This document shows, piece after piece, positions 32,901-42,500 of a stretch of DNA of 42,500 bases. Made by a program: the position numbers and the translations under genes. A model generated the notes under the pieces. It did not search any database, was not told the DNA's origin, and worked only from the letters and a program-made list of their open reading frames with translations. How positions within the stretch are numbered: the first letter of the stretch is position 1; the number at the start of each line of letters is the position of its first letter. This DNA is from Chrysomallon squamiferum. Lineage: Eukaryota; Mollusca; Gastropoda; Neomphalida; Peltospiridae. The stretch lies in assembly GCA_012295275.1 (NCBI GenBank), contig CM022666.1:8776923-8819422 (forward strand), written 5' to 3'.

Positions 32901-33300
32901 TAATTAGAGAAAGTCAAAATAATAATTTGTTATAACACAACAAATAAAAAATTCTAAATTATCATAAAAATGTATTTAAAATTATTAGTTTTTTTCTACG
33001 AATATAACGGTTTATGACGTTTTTACACGTGTATAATGATTTTTCGTATGCGTGTGCGAACGCGTATATATCATTCTTGAATATGTTTATAATGTGCGTA
33101 TGCATCTTTACGTTTGTGCATACATACATATGTAAGGGATTTTATTTATATATGTATGTATGTATGTCAGGGATTATATGTATGCGTAGGTATGGATTTA
33201 TATATATATATCTTTGTATGTGTGTAAAACAAAAATTATTCTTGGTTTTCACAAAAAAAATTTTTTTTTTTTTTTAAAAAGAAAACAAAAAAGAAAAGTA
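32901..33300. other. AT-rich spacer with TATG/TA words
   Basis: Weak TATG/TA periodicity (about 33110-33230) and A/T runs near 33253-33276. The plus-strand frame at 33014-33277 is Cys/Tyr-rich repeat translation. Confidence 0.55.
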
Positions 33301-33755
33301 TCGTTCATAATAATAACTGCAAAACACATTCTCGGACTGTAATCGGTTTTCTCTTAATGTCCTTTGACCGTGACCTAATTACGCTCTAATTTATTCGGAA
33401 GCTGACCACGCCAATGTCTTTTGTCTTCAGATCCGGTGCAACCAAAACATCCTCTTGTTTGTGTAATCGCTGCTTTATGCAACAGCAATTTACGAGACAT
33501 TTATCTCCAACCGCGATCCATTAAATGCATAAGCAAATCTCAATTCTTCCTTCCTTTGCTGGAGAACTAATAATGGCGGAAAAACAGTCCCGTCGTCCCC
33601 CGAGGGCAGGTTAGGTAACTCTGTTTCATTCCGCAAGCCTGCTTCTTTTGTGTTCGGCTTCAGCTAATTGCAAATGGTCTGCCAAAGAATTGTAACGGCC
33701 AGGTGAGGTTTTGGCGTTGTTTATCCGACACCTGATACTCAAAGATCATTTAGGG
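33301..33755. other. Complex repeat-free island; candidate conserved non-coding element
   Basis: About 450 bp without microsatellite. It combines TGACCGTGACCT (33365-33376, two nuclear-receptor half-sites), ATAATGGCGG (about 33570, YY1-like), TAATTGCAAATGG (about 33665) and two CACCTG-type E-boxes near the right end. No frame is credible as an exon. Confidence 0.4.
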
Positions 33756-34084
33756 ATTTTTTTTTAATTTTCTTTTTTTTTTTTTTAAATCATCACCGAA
33801 CGGTCTTTCTTTTGTTATAGGAATTAACCCGAACTGTGGCTACTGTTTCATATGACCGTTTCTTTCTTTCTTTCTTTTTTTTTTTTTTTTTTTTTTTAAA
33901 TTTACGTTTAATGACCGCCATATTTAGTTCGAGTTAATGACGTAATAAGGACGTAACAGACTGAGTTGGAGAGTGATGAGGATCAAAGAGTTAAAGAAAA
34001 CTAGAAATGTTAACACAAATTAAATTTCTGAAATATTACAGTTTTTTGTTTTTTTTAAATAACTGAAATAATTAATAATACAAA
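33756..34084. repeat. T-rich tracts and AT-rich linkers
   Basis: T-rich at 33756-33786, CTTT plus T run at 33861-33897, then AT-rich unique sequence. Confidence 0.85.
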
Positions 34085-34215
34085 GTAATATAATAATACT
34101 GTGTAATATAATAATACTGTGTAATATAATATAATATAATATAATGTAATGTAATATATAAAAATATGACAGTAATGCAGTATAATGTAATATAATAATA
34201 ATAATACATAATAAA
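34085..34215. repeat. 18-bp and ATATA-type tandem repeats
   Basis: GTAATATAATAATACTGT occurs at 34085 and 34103, with a partial copy at 34121, followed by TAATA pentanucleotides and a TAATG variant. Confidence 0.85.
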
Positions 34216-34540
34216 GTATACATGAGTAACCTTATATGATAAATAATAAATAATCAAAAAAGATTTAAAAAAACAATAAATAAAACAACAAAAATAAATT
34301 AAACACTAAACAAAACCGAAATAAAGAACAATGTAACAAAACAAACAAACAAACAAACAAATAAATAATAAATAAATAAATAAATAACAAGAACACATGA
34401 AGGAAAATAACCGCTTCATAATCAAATTTAATAAATAAATAAACAGTGTAAGTTAAAAGTATTAAAGAAACAATTACTCAAATTAAACCCATACTGTCGA
34501 CAAAAAGCTAATGAAAAATCTGATATTAGATGAATATTTC
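34216..34540. repeat. A-rich stretch with AAAT/AAAC words
   Basis: AAAC (about 34339-34360) and AAAT (about 34360-34386) with AT-rich linkers. No gene. Confidence 0.8.
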
Positions 34541-34745
34541 ATTTCTGACATAAATATTAATTTCTCATTCATGAATATTCATGGTAATCTATTTGCATTT
34601 ATATAGATGCATTGCTGGAGAACGTAATAAAGTATTTCCAATAAAAAAAAAAGTCATTTAATTAAACGTATATAGATTGCCCGATATACAAATAGAGATA
34701 TGAAAATTGAAATAATATGATTCTGTAAGTTAATAATAATAATAG

Positions 34746-34746
<1 letters not shown>
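34541..34746. other. AT-rich spacer with POU-type motif pair
   Basis: Holds CATGAATATTCATG (34570-34583) and ATTTGCAT (34591-34598). Otherwise AT-rich unique sequence. Confidence 0.5.
34570..34598. promoter_or_regulatory. POU MORE-like palindrome plus octamer
   Basis: The 14-bp perfect palindrome CATGAATATTCATG resembles the MORE element on which POU proteins dimerise (ATGCATATGCAT type). Seven bases later there is a perfect octamer, ATTTGCAT. Occupancy is inference. Confidence 0.4.

Positions 34747-34783
<37 letters not shown>
34747..34783. repeat. (AGT)n microsatellite
   Basis: About twelve AGT units, with AAT triplets at the left edge. Confidence 0.97.
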
Positions 34784-35130
34784 TGAATAACAATAAAACT
34801 ACTATAATAATAATTATACTAGTAGCTGTAGTAAATTTCTAATTTTCTTTTAATTTATCTGAGTTTGTTTAATTAAATTAATATAACAAATAATTTTAAT
34901 ATTTAAACGAAACATTATCATTTGTACACATTTAATATTTTTTCTTTTACAACGACGACGGCAACAACAACAGCAACATTCCTTAAACCAAACACAGCAT
35001 TTTCCCACGCCACAAACTCAAACACTTAAGATTCGCGAAAATAATATTAAACGCGTAATGGTTTAATAGTCCGATATAGCAGGGGAAAAAAAAAGGAGAT
35101 GTCATATTAAAAATTAAACGTACTCAACCA
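34784..35130. other. AT-rich spacer
   Basis: A short ACG/ACA triplet patch at about 34951-34978. No gene. Confidence 0.5.
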
Positions 35131-35330
35131 CGCCACGTCACGCATGCGTGACTTTGCACGTGCGTACACCTTAAGAGGTGTGACAGAAATCGATTTCGAA
35201 TGACAAAAATTCAATGCTGTGTATCCCGTGGCGTTCAGGCGGAACAAAAATCCACTGTTCACCTGAATACAGAATTATTTAAGCCTTTTGTGCTCTCAAC
35301 TGAAGCGTAAGTAATTTAGAAACCAGTTGT
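35131..35330. promoter_or_regulatory. Motif-dense island with 16-bp palindrome
   Basis: In 70 bp lie the perfect palindrome GTCACGCATGCGTGAC (35137-35152), TGCACGTGCG (35155-35164), ACACCTTAA (35166-35174) and AGAAATCGATTTCGA (35185-35199). The ACGCATGCGT centre resembles NRF1-type sites. The last three words also occur in this order at 428-541. A compact cis-regulatory element is the best guess; a remnant of a dispersed repeat is the alternative. Confidence 0.4.
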
Positions 35331-35670
35331 AGTTGACAGGTAATCGACATTTTTTTTTTTTTTTTTTACTACGCTGCCGGCGTTGGGCGATTGCCCATAA
35401 CGTGGTCAGAGAAATCGTCGACTGCCTGGGAAACGTTCTTGGTGGACGGAAAGCGAAGAAAATTGTCGTTGAATATTTCATAGTTGAGGTTAGTGAAGCC
35501 TTAACTTGGAATAGGGGAAATAAAAATAATTCAGCGCCGCAGAATCGCCACAAAGGGCGGGTTGAAAAGACGGCGCAATCGCTACAGAGCTCTTTTGAAA
35601 AGGAGACGCATAAAGTGAAGTCTTCACAACGCGAAGCTATTCAGTGGCCGACTTAGGAGATTTGTTGAAA
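35331..35670. other. Complex CpG-bearing island with one open frame
   Basis: After a T run (about 35349-35367) comes 290 bp of GC-moderate, repeat-free sequence. A plus-strand frame stays open to 35656, giving about 98 codons without low-complexity bias, but with no recognised domain, no credible start and no well-placed acceptor. I treat it as chance. Confidence 0.35.
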
Positions 35671-36100
35671 TGTAATTTTAGTATAATAGGCCCAGGGTTT
35701 GACTCTTTCATTGTCATCTCTCGTCTTCAATAAAAGAGGGTGGGGGTGCATTGAAAGAATGGAAAGGAATAAAAGACGAAGAAGAAAGAAGAGGCTGAAA
35801 GAAAAAGGAAAAAAGAAAAAAGTAAAAGGAGAAAAGAATCGGGAACGAATTAAAATGACATGATGTTGGTTTCCGATTATGACGTCACAGAGATTAAAAG
35901 GTCGTTAAAAGCAACGGTAAAGATAATCCGATTAAGCTCCTTTGTATGTCCAATATGGCAGTTTATACAGTTCTGAGAGAAATCTATTTTTTATTATTTT
36001 GTTAAATTTCGTCCATGTCTGTTTCAAAAGATGAAATGTACATTAAAAAAAAAAAAAAAAAAGAGAGAAAGAAAAAAAAAAAAGAAACACAGCGTGAGTC
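35671..36100. other. Purine-rich and unique spacer
   Basis: Purine-rich stretch (about 35730-35850), TGACGTCA (35880-35887) and an A-rich tract (about 36042-36085). Confidence 0.5.
35880..35887. promoter_or_regulatory. TGACGTCA palindrome (CRE-type)
   Basis: Perfect CREB/ATF consensus octamer, 70 bp left of a CAATATGGCAG word. Functional use is inference. Confidence 0.35.
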
Positions 36101-36386
36101 TAACGGTTTATTAATTCTTTTATTGTTGTATTTACTGAACAACAGAACATAAACGGTTCTGAATTTTAAATAAATATTTCTATAAGGTCAGGACATACAC
36201 GTAGACACAGGCAGTTCGTTTATCCAGTAATAAATATGTAACGAGTCAAAAGTCCTTCATTTCAAAATTATTAGTTTGTTTGGAGACAAAAACTAAACAA
36301 GCAGAAACATATTCAAACACGTACGACATACGCATGAATGGACAGATGGATGAATGGAGGTACTACATGGTTGTAATTACATATAA
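36101..36386. other. Unique AT-rich spacer
   Basis: No gene or notable motif seen. Confidence 0.5.
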
Positions 36387-36418
36387 TGAATTTATTTATT
36401 TATTTATTTATTGTTATT

Positions 36419-36455
<37 letters not shown>

Positions 36456-36456
36456 T
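36387..36456. repeat. (TTTA) and (GTT)n microsatellites
   Basis: TTTA about 36390-36412, then GTT about 36420-36453. Confidence 0.96.
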
Positions 36457-36890
36457 TTGCTACAATAAAATATTGCTGATTTTCAAATAAATGATGATGG
36501 ATTAGTATGCAATGAATTTTTTTATGTAACATATATTTTAATAAGAGAAGATTATGATTATATAATTACTTGTATAAATATAAGAATAAAAATAATTTAT
36601 TCCGATTAACACAGCAATTCGAATAATGATTTGGTATTATTGTTATTATTATTATGTCTGTGTGTGTGTGTGTGTGTGTTTATTATATATTTTAGTCATA
36701 TTATCAAACGGAAGCTAGTTGTTGTTGTTGTCGTCGTTGTTAGTGTTTTAATATTGTCGTTACTGTATTTACCACCTTCATCATGACTAACAGTATGGAT
36801 CTGTGTGTGTGTATGTTTGTGTGTATTTCCATATTTTGTGTGTGTGTGTGTACGTACGTGTGTAAGTCTGTATTGACTAAATTAATTCTT
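36457..36890. repeat. AT-rich spacer with TG and GTT tracts
   Basis: TG (about 36658-36680), GTT/GTC (about 36718-36745), TG (about 36802-36870) in AT-rich unique sequence. Confidence 0.8.
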
Positions 36891-37140
36891 GTCGCCTGCG
36901 GGAATTCTTCGTTTCGCAATGTTAAGTGTTTTTCTAATACTCTGGTATTTTCTAACTAGACGAACGGATTAGCGGATTACGTCAGTTTTAATGTTGCGTA
37001 ACTGCGTAACCGACTTGAGTCAACCGCCGTAATAAGGGAGATCACTCACAAAACGGACGTAACCATCGCAACAGGCGCGAAAATGCTACGTGTTAGGCAG
37101 CCATTAAGGAAAATACCTGTGGTGTTTATGAGGTTTGTTA
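36891..37140. other. Complex CpG-bearing island
   Basis: Repeat-free, with GGCGCGAAAATG (37074-37085, E2F-like, the same 12-mer as 16214-16225) and GGCAGCCATT (about 37099). No exon is supported. Confidence 0.45.
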
Positions 37141-37350
37141 TTTGTTTGGGAATTCCTCGGTTTTTGTTTTGCTGTTGTTGTCATTTATTTTAAAATAAGG
37201 TTATAAGTCATAAAAAATAAAATAAGAAAAGAAAAGCAGAAAAAAGAAAACCATCCAGAAGAAACGTAAACATCATATGAAGGGAGATAATTTAGAAATA
37301 AATATTTAGTTTTTTTTACAGATATTTTTACGTCTGTGTATACTTATATG
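37141..37350. other. AT-rich spacer
   Basis: A-rich purine stretch at about 37215-37250. No gene. Confidence 0.5.
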
Positions 37351-37445
37351 ACGTGTGTGTGTGTGTGTGTGTGTGTTTGTGTGTGTTTGTGTTTGTGTGT
37401 GTGTATGTATGTATGTGTGTGTGTGCCTCTGTGTGTGTGTGCCTT
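37351..37445. repeat. (TG)n interrupted microsatellite
   Basis: TG with TTTG, TATG and CCTC interruptions. The minus-strand His/Thr frame is an artefact. Confidence 0.96.
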
Positions 37446-37905
37446 GTATTACAACACAAAAACAAAGCACGAAGAAACATTAAATTATTAAAATTATTTT
37501 GAACAAGAGATAATTGATAGAGTGTCATAAATGGACATAATGAAGTATATATATATATATACAGTTCAGAATTAACAGTTATTAAAATGGCGTATTAAAG
37601 ACTAAAGAAGGTCTGTGGATAAAAAAATATTAAAAATCTTCATTTAACACTCGGTAAAAACAGATATAAAAACTTGATAATGCATAGCTGACACAGTACG
37701 AGATTCACAAAAAATGACCCTTGGTGACAAAACTAATTGTGCTGGCTCATAAAACTGCAATTACTAAAATATAAAAATAAAATAAAATAAAATTAATGCA
37801 GGTAAAAGACCTACTAGAGAATAAAACTAAAAACAAAATAAAATAAACACATGCCGTGATGTTACTGTTCTGTGGTCATTATAGGTACATACATACACAT
37901 CGTTG

Positions 37906-37906
<1 letters not shown>
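37446..37906. other. AT-rich unique spacer
   Basis: Short TA (37544-37561) and AAAAT (about 37775-37795) runs. No gene. Confidence 0.55.
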
Positions 37907-37968
<62 letters not shown>

Positions 37969-37969
37969 G
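37907..37969. repeat. (TTA)n microsatellite
   Basis: About 60 bp of pure TTA. Confidence 0.98.
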
Positions 37970-38640
37970 ATTTTGTAACAGGTGACAACTAAATATAAAA
38001 ACAAAAGGTAGATATACGCGTCATTCAACTGTGTGCACATTGAGAACAAAACGTGACAACATCCGCGTTGTTTGATGGCAATCTGAGTAACTGCTGATTT
38101 GTCGCTAAGACGTCTAAAAACAAAAATGTAATTATCGGATTCGGTCGGCGTTGCTCAACACAAACAGAACAGTGGGAAGACGACAGCTACGTCGTTGAGT
38201 AGGTTAATAATTGTAGTGGACAGAAATCCCATACATTATTACAGTTCTTTGAAAAATTGTGCAACAGGGATTATCCCTAATCCCCGAGTCTGAACGATGG
38301 AATGCCCCAGGGCGCGAAGGATGAATAATGGCGACAGTGTGCGCCCTTTTCGCCCTCAGCTTGTCAGAACGAGGCAATCAGAAACGACGGCTTAAAACAA
38401 GAAACTATGAAATTCGACTCTCGTGTTATGGGTGGGAACCGTTTCCAATTTACCTGTCACAGTCTTCACCGAGAGGTGGGGGAGGGTGGGGGAGAATGTA
38501 CATTAAGGCCAGCTGTCGAGTTATCGGTCCTACAGTTGTCTGTCACAGAGGGCTCTTATTAAGGGAGTTCAGACTTACGTAGATCTCTTGTTGGCTAGAA
38601 GACAGAGATGACGTAAAAAGAATAACAATACTGATGCCTT
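37970..38640. other. Complex repeat-free island
   Basis: About 670 bp with raised CpG. A plus-strand frame at 38328-38582 begins in an ATAATGGCGAC context but matches no family I recognise. A G-rich word at 38475-38492 has three long G-runs, one short of a canonical quadruplex. Candidate conserved non-coding element. Confidence 0.4.
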
Positions 38641-38945
38641 TATACTTTTTTTATTATTATTATGTTTCTCAGTTTATTATTATTATTCTATACTTGTATT
38701 TTATTTCTTTTAAAAAAAATATATATTTTATTGCAACCTCACGTGTCAAAACAAAAAGAAAAAAGAAAAAAAAAAAAAAAAAGAAAGAAAACACCGTCTT
38801 GTTATTTTTATACATATTTTTCTTCTATTTCTTTTTCTTTTTCTTTTTTTTACTTTTTTTACTTTTTTTTTTTTTTTTTTTTTTTTCGCTCTTTGGTTGC
38901 CTCCTCCCATATCTTTGATGATTCATAACCAAAAGAAAAAAAAAC
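38641..38945. repeat. Poly(A)/poly(T) low-complexity pair
   Basis: An A-rich tract (about 38752-38790) and a T-rich tract (about 38815-38886) lie about 25 bp apart and could form an imperfect A-T hairpin. Phe/Lys-rich frames are artefacts. Confidence 0.9.
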
Positions 38946-39300
38946 AACAAAAACCTTCATGTTATTTCAAGCAAAGCAATTATAATTTTCAGCGAGGATC
39001 CAGCACAGGTGTGCTAGGAGTCCGGCACGCTTGACTGCACTAAGCTCCGGTGAGATTATTATTGCTTCGACCACTCCAGCCTATTTCAAACAAATTCCGT
39101 GGTTAAATCGAGCGACAGAATACTTCTCTGTGACTCAGGAATACGCCATCGAACAGGGAAAATGTGACACAAATTACTTCTCGGTTAACAGTTAATATGA
39201 ACAGTCACAAAGGGGTAGAATGTTAGGTTTTTGTCTCTCTTCTTGTTTATCCCTTTCTCATTCGTCCGTTATTCTCTCCTTCGTTCATACCCTCTCCTCC
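38946..39300. other. Unique spacer
   Basis: Ordinary complex sequence, no gene recognised. Becomes pyrimidine-rich at the right end. Confidence 0.5.
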
Positions 39301-39325
39301 TCTTTCTTTCTTTCTTTCTTTCACA
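39301..39325. repeat. Short (CTTT)n tract
   Basis: A short CTTT run within a longer pyrimidine-rich segment (39232-39340). Confidence 0.9.
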
Positions 39326-40130
39326 TCTCTCCATCCATCGCATGATTTAAATTTTCTATTTGTTATTTGTTATTTTTCTATTTAAAAAGATGAATTTTTA
39401 ATCATATCACACAAAAAACACAGCACATAGGTTTCTGCATATCACCAAAATTCTACACGATAAAGACGAATATTTGAGATTTTCGTTTTGATTTTATTCG
39501 ATCATTTATTCATTTCATTTGTTCTTCATTCATTTTAATTATTTATTTATTCATATATTTACTAGTTAAAAAATATATATATTAGTGTTTATGTGTTAAT
39601 TTAACTTTTAATTTTTATTTTTACATTTTTGTACTTCAAAAATATCTATGCATTTATTCGTTCATTTATTAACTATTCATAACTCCTGTTGAAGTATATA
39701 CTATTTACTGTATATGGTTTTTAAATGTGACAAATAAATACTTTATCGGATAATACTAAGATTGCTTCATAGAAAGTACGCCAGTACTGAGATGCTATTT
39801 ATTTCACAAAAATCAAAATTAAACCGCGATATATTATACACAAACATTTTTTCCTTTTTTATTTTCATCAGAAAGATGTTTTCAAAACTCGACATTGAGA
39901 ATTATTATATTTTTTTTTAAATGCATAAAAATAATTTAAAAAGCATCATTCCGTAAATTGTACTAAGACATTTTTCTCTTTTTTTCTTTATTTTTTCATT
40001 TTTTATTTTTTTTTATATCTTGTTAAAAATGCAGTCATTACAAAATGAGAAACACACCAAGTAGAAAAGGAAATTACCAGAACGGAATTCGAAAAATTTT
40101 CATGGTATTTCGCATATTCCATTAAGGAAA
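39326..40130. other. AT-rich spacer
   Basis: About 800 bp of strongly AT-rich sequence with scattered ATTC and TTTA words and T runs (about 39909-39917, 39977-40017). No gene. Confidence 0.55.
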
Positions 40131-40500
40131 AACAGCTTCCGTTTGGATGCGCGAACGGCCACGTCACGTGACCTCCAAGTTCTCGCTCCAGCTCTCGTCC
40201 GGAAATCTCTTGATGGCCTCTCAATGGGTCCGCCGAAATCATTTCCTCCACAAGAAGGGATTCCATGTAACTCTTGAAGAAATTACATCAAGACCCAGTC
40301 TCCAGATTGTGGTAGTTTTAATTCCATCCCAGGCTAGCGGTGCGATGGTTTCCGGCTTGTGAACGCGCTCATAATTATTGGTGGATGAGAGGAGAGAGAC
40401 AGAGCGACATCTGGAGTCTCGACAAGTCCAGTCACTCAGCTTTGACAAATTCATTTCTAACTACGACTTCACACTTAACGTAATATTTTTATTACAGCAG
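40131..40500. other. Complex CpG-bearing island with CLEAR-type E-box
   Basis: Repeat-free. Carries GCGCGAACGGCCACG (40149-40163), the fourth member of the GCGCGAACCGCC family, overlapping the E-box palindrome. Opposing frames (40003-40266 minus; 40147-40362 plus) have no recognised domain. Confidence 0.45.
40163..40172. promoter_or_regulatory. GTCACGTGAC palindromic E-box
   Basis: A perfect 10-bp palindrome identical to the core of the CLEAR element bound by MiT/TFE factors, also suited to USF/MITF-type bHLH-ZIP proteins. It overlaps an ACGTCA half-CRE. Binding is inference. Confidence 0.35.
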
Positions 40501-40654
40501 CGTGTCCCACGTTACCTCCTCCACGTAACTCTGCCCCCTCTCCCTCCTCCAGCTCTCCCCTCTCCCCCCACCCCTCTCTCCTTTTTCGCCACTTTTCCCG
40601 ACTCGTTTTATTAGACTCTGATTAAATGTAGTTCATTCTTGATAGATGGGCTGA
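40501..40654. other. Pyrimidine-rich C-run segment
   Basis: About 100 bp of CCCTC-type sequence (40525-40585) with several C-runs. Only a quadruplex with one 12-base loop could form on the minus strand. AT-richer to the right. Confidence 0.6.
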
Positions 40655-40708
<54 letters not shown>

Positions 40709-40765
40709 TGTGTTTGTATGTTGTGTGTGTTATTATGTTGTGTGTGTATTGCGTATGTTGTGTGA

Positions 40766-40816
<51 letters not shown>

Positions 40817-40826
40817 GAATGTAGTG
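40655..40826. repeat. Paired (TG)n tracts
   Basis: TG about 40660-40706 and about 40770-40815, separated by TATG/TTGTG words. Cys/Val frames on plus and His/Thr on minus are artefacts. Confidence 0.97.
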
Positions 40827-41034
40827 GGTATGTGTGTGCAAGATACAAAGAAAGAGGGAGATACAGAAAAAAGAAGTGAGTCAGACGAAGAGAGACTGAC
40901 AGACAGACAGACAGACAAGAAGAGAGAGGAAAGGATTTTGACAGATTTTTTTTTTTTTTAACTTTACTAAAGTTTGTGCTTCATTTTGCTGCTACACTAT
41001 TACATCAGAATTATCCTCTTCCTTTAATTACTAC
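40827..41034. repeat. Purine-rich tract with CAGA and a T run
   Basis: GA-rich (40850-40935) with CAGA (40897-40916), then a T run (about 40947-40959) and unique sequence. Confidence 0.85.
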
Positions 41035-41120
41035 AACAGACTGTACTACTACTACTACCTGCTACTACCACCACTACCACTATGGTTATTACTATACTAC
41101 GTCCATTATCACTACCAGTA
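41035..41120. repeat. Degenerate ACT/ACC triplet tract
   Basis: ACT/ACC/ATT triplets over about 80 bp. Confidence 0.85.
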
Positions 41121-41545
41121 TTCCTAAAACAACACAACTTTATTTTTACGCCAGTGAATCATTCATTGTATTTTCCCACAAAATAACCACACCAGAAAAA
41201 AATCAAAATATGATCTGACAAATGTTTTCATCACATCCGCTTTATAATAATATAATATTTTATTTTATCTTCGAAACGACGCCTCCCCATTCCCCCAGAC
41301 ACCCACCAAAGCACACCTCGGCGGTCAGAAAGACAAAGACTGCGAGTAAAAACAAAAAGGCAACGGCACAACACTCAAACAAGATTTATTGTCCTATCAG
41401 AGACAAACACGTAAATAATACTTGTCTTATAAATCCGCAGTCCAAGAAAGAAATTCAATCGTTACTAAAGGCGAGATCACACCGTTCGATTACGAGTTAC
41501 GATCTTTTTGTGATGTTTGTTTAAGAAAAAGAAAAACGTATTGAA
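41121..41545. other. Unique spacer with one Lys/Thr-rich frame
   Basis: A plus-strand frame of 100 codons (41222-41524) is Lys/Thr/Ser-rich without a recognised domain. An A/C-rich patch (41285-41370) lowers stop frequency. Not called as a gene. Confidence 0.45.
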
Positions 41546-41834
41546 GAATGACATATGATGATAATGTTGACTGAAATGATGATTATGATTGTAATGATGA
41601 CGTCATTAATGACGTAGAAATATTTGTTTAAAGATTTCAGCATACTGAATTATTAATAATCTAAAATATAATTTTCTTAAAACGATTTTTTGGTTCAGGA
41701 AGCCCTCTGTTATCTTTTACAACCAATTTTTATTGGTACAAAAGTTCCAAAGCCTTAAACAAGCCAACCCGTTGGGCAATGTTTGGAACGGGAAATATCG
41801 CAAAGAAACTAGTAGTAAGTTTGGCTCAGTGGAA
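41546..41834. other. Spacer with ATG triplets and a CRE palindrome
   Basis: Diverged ATG/ATT triplets (about 41556-41600), TGACGTCA (41598-41605) followed at once by TGACGTAG, then AT-rich unique sequence. Confidence 0.55.
41598..41605. promoter_or_regulatory. TGACGTCA palindrome (CRE-type)
   Basis: Perfect CREB/ATF octamer with a second TGACGT half-site starting five bases after its end. It lies at the end of an ATG triplet tract, so it may partly reflect repeat decay. Confidence 0.3.
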
Positions 41835-41872
41835 ATAATTATGATGATGATGATGATGATGATGATGATAAT
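41835..41872. repeat. (ATG)n microsatellite
   Basis: About ten ATG units (ATC/ATT on the other strand). Confidence 0.96.
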
Positions 41873-42252
41873 GACGGCGTTTACAAACCACTGAAACATG
41901 ACAAATCGTTAATACAAATCCTTTGCTATGAACACACCTTAACATATGATAATTATTTTAGGCTTTAAAAAGTTACCATCATTTGTCTAGTATGAAGTTA
42001 CCTTACGAAACTGATATGCATGTGTGTGATAAAATCTTTATGACGACATTAGAACAAAAAGAAGAAGGAAAAAAATTGTAAAAGAAGAAGGAAAAAATAG
42101 TTAAAAAATTAAAACAAGGGATTAGTACAATGATTAATGGAAGAGTGTAATGCACAGCTTTATGAGTCATTAAAGGTGTGAATTTACAGGTGTGATAAAA
42201 AATAAACAACAAGATTATACTGACATCAGCGTGACTCGGCAAGACTCGAACC
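41873..42252. other. AT-rich spacer
   Basis: Mostly unique AT-rich sequence with an A/G-rich patch (about 42056-42120). CTCGAACC near 42246 resembles part of a B-box but lacks any paired arm. Confidence 0.5.
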
Positions 42253-42395
42253 TTTTTTTTTCTCCTTTTTTTTTTTTATTTTTTTTTTTTTTTTGTATTT
42301 TAAATTTCCTAATTTATCTTTTTAATCTTTTTTTAAATTTAAATTTTTTTTGTTGTTGTTGTGTTTATCATTATTATCATTATTATTGCATTGTT
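42253..42395. repeat. T-rich tract with GTT/ATT triplets
   Basis: T-rich (42253-42350), then GTT (about 42350-42362) and ATT (about 42369-42388). Confidence 0.9.
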
Positions 42396-42500
42396 CACTG
42401 AGATACATGTTAGTGTGTTACTGTATGTTATGTATTTGTGTGTTTTGTGCTTGTTACGCTCGTTTTGCGTTGCGTTACGTTTGTCGTGTAGGTGCGGTCG
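42396..42500. other. Right edge, T/G-rich unique sequence
   Basis: Skewed to T and G, with repeated TTACG/TTGCG words in the last 50 bp. The window ends inside it. No feature can be called. Confidence 0.5.

Noticed and set aside
35333-35656. 107-codon plus-strand frame with fairly protein-like composition
   Set aside because: It begins inside a T run, has no recognised family, no well-placed splice acceptor and no neighbouring exon. One such frame is plausible by chance over 42 kb and six frames.
38328-38582. 84-codon frame starting in an ATAATGGCGAC context
   Set aside because: No domain, no supporting splice or polyadenylation arrangement. The start context resembles YY1-type words seen in other islands.
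40003-40362. Opposing open frames on both strands around 40.0-40.36 kb
   Set aside because: Overlap of frames on both strands in a GC-richer patch is expected from lower stop frequency; no recognised domain on either strand.
42215-42260. tRNA-like sequence at GACTCGAACC
   Set aside because: Only a partial B-box on the minus strand. The T-stem does not pair and the upstream side is a T/A-rich tract, so no tRNA or SINE body is present.

Overview
This window looks like a non-coding stretch of an animal nuclear genome. It is AT-rich, has no recognisable protein-coding gene, rRNA, complete tRNA or transposase/reverse transcriptase, and is saturated with microsatellites: TTTA, TTA, AGT/ACT, GATA, TATG, GA/CT and TG/CA tracts, often compound. 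CpG is not depleted in the unique islands, as expected for many invertebrates. The overall texture is reminiscent of mollusc, especially cephalopod, intergenic DNA. That assignment is an impression from repeat style, not a proof; no gene was available to place the organism.

Layout. From 1 to about 18,500, microsatellite blocks alternate with higher-complexity islands of 200-800 bp. From about 18,537 to 24,935 lies one uninterrupted minisatellite of about 6.4 kb, roughly 230 copies of a 26-31 bp unit (28 bp commonest). It has higher-order repeats and a variant gradient, and a copy of its own right-hand end is embedded 392 bp inside the array. It is followed by a C-rich, G-poor stretch (24,940-25,530) containing eight regularly spaced C-runs. 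From 25,540 to 42,500 islands and microsatellites alternate again, with large degenerate ACT/ACA triplet tracts at 29.7-30.9 kb.

The islands hold the most suggestive regulatory signals. These include eight perfect TGACGTCA (CRE) palindromes and five TGCACGTGC palindromes. Four near-identical copies of a GCGCGAACCGCC-type word lie 11-14 kb apart. Two islands at the two ends of the window share an ordered series of short matches. There is a POU-type palindrome beside an octamer, a 16-bp palindrome, strong G-quadruplex motifs and a CpG-dense patch with a GC box. None can be shown functional from sequence alone.

No genes can be described as working together here. The best reading is a gene desert, or a very large intron, with possible cis-regulatory islands and one large satellite array. 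The open reading frames present are explained by repeats that keep a 3-bp phase, by low-G composition, or by chance.
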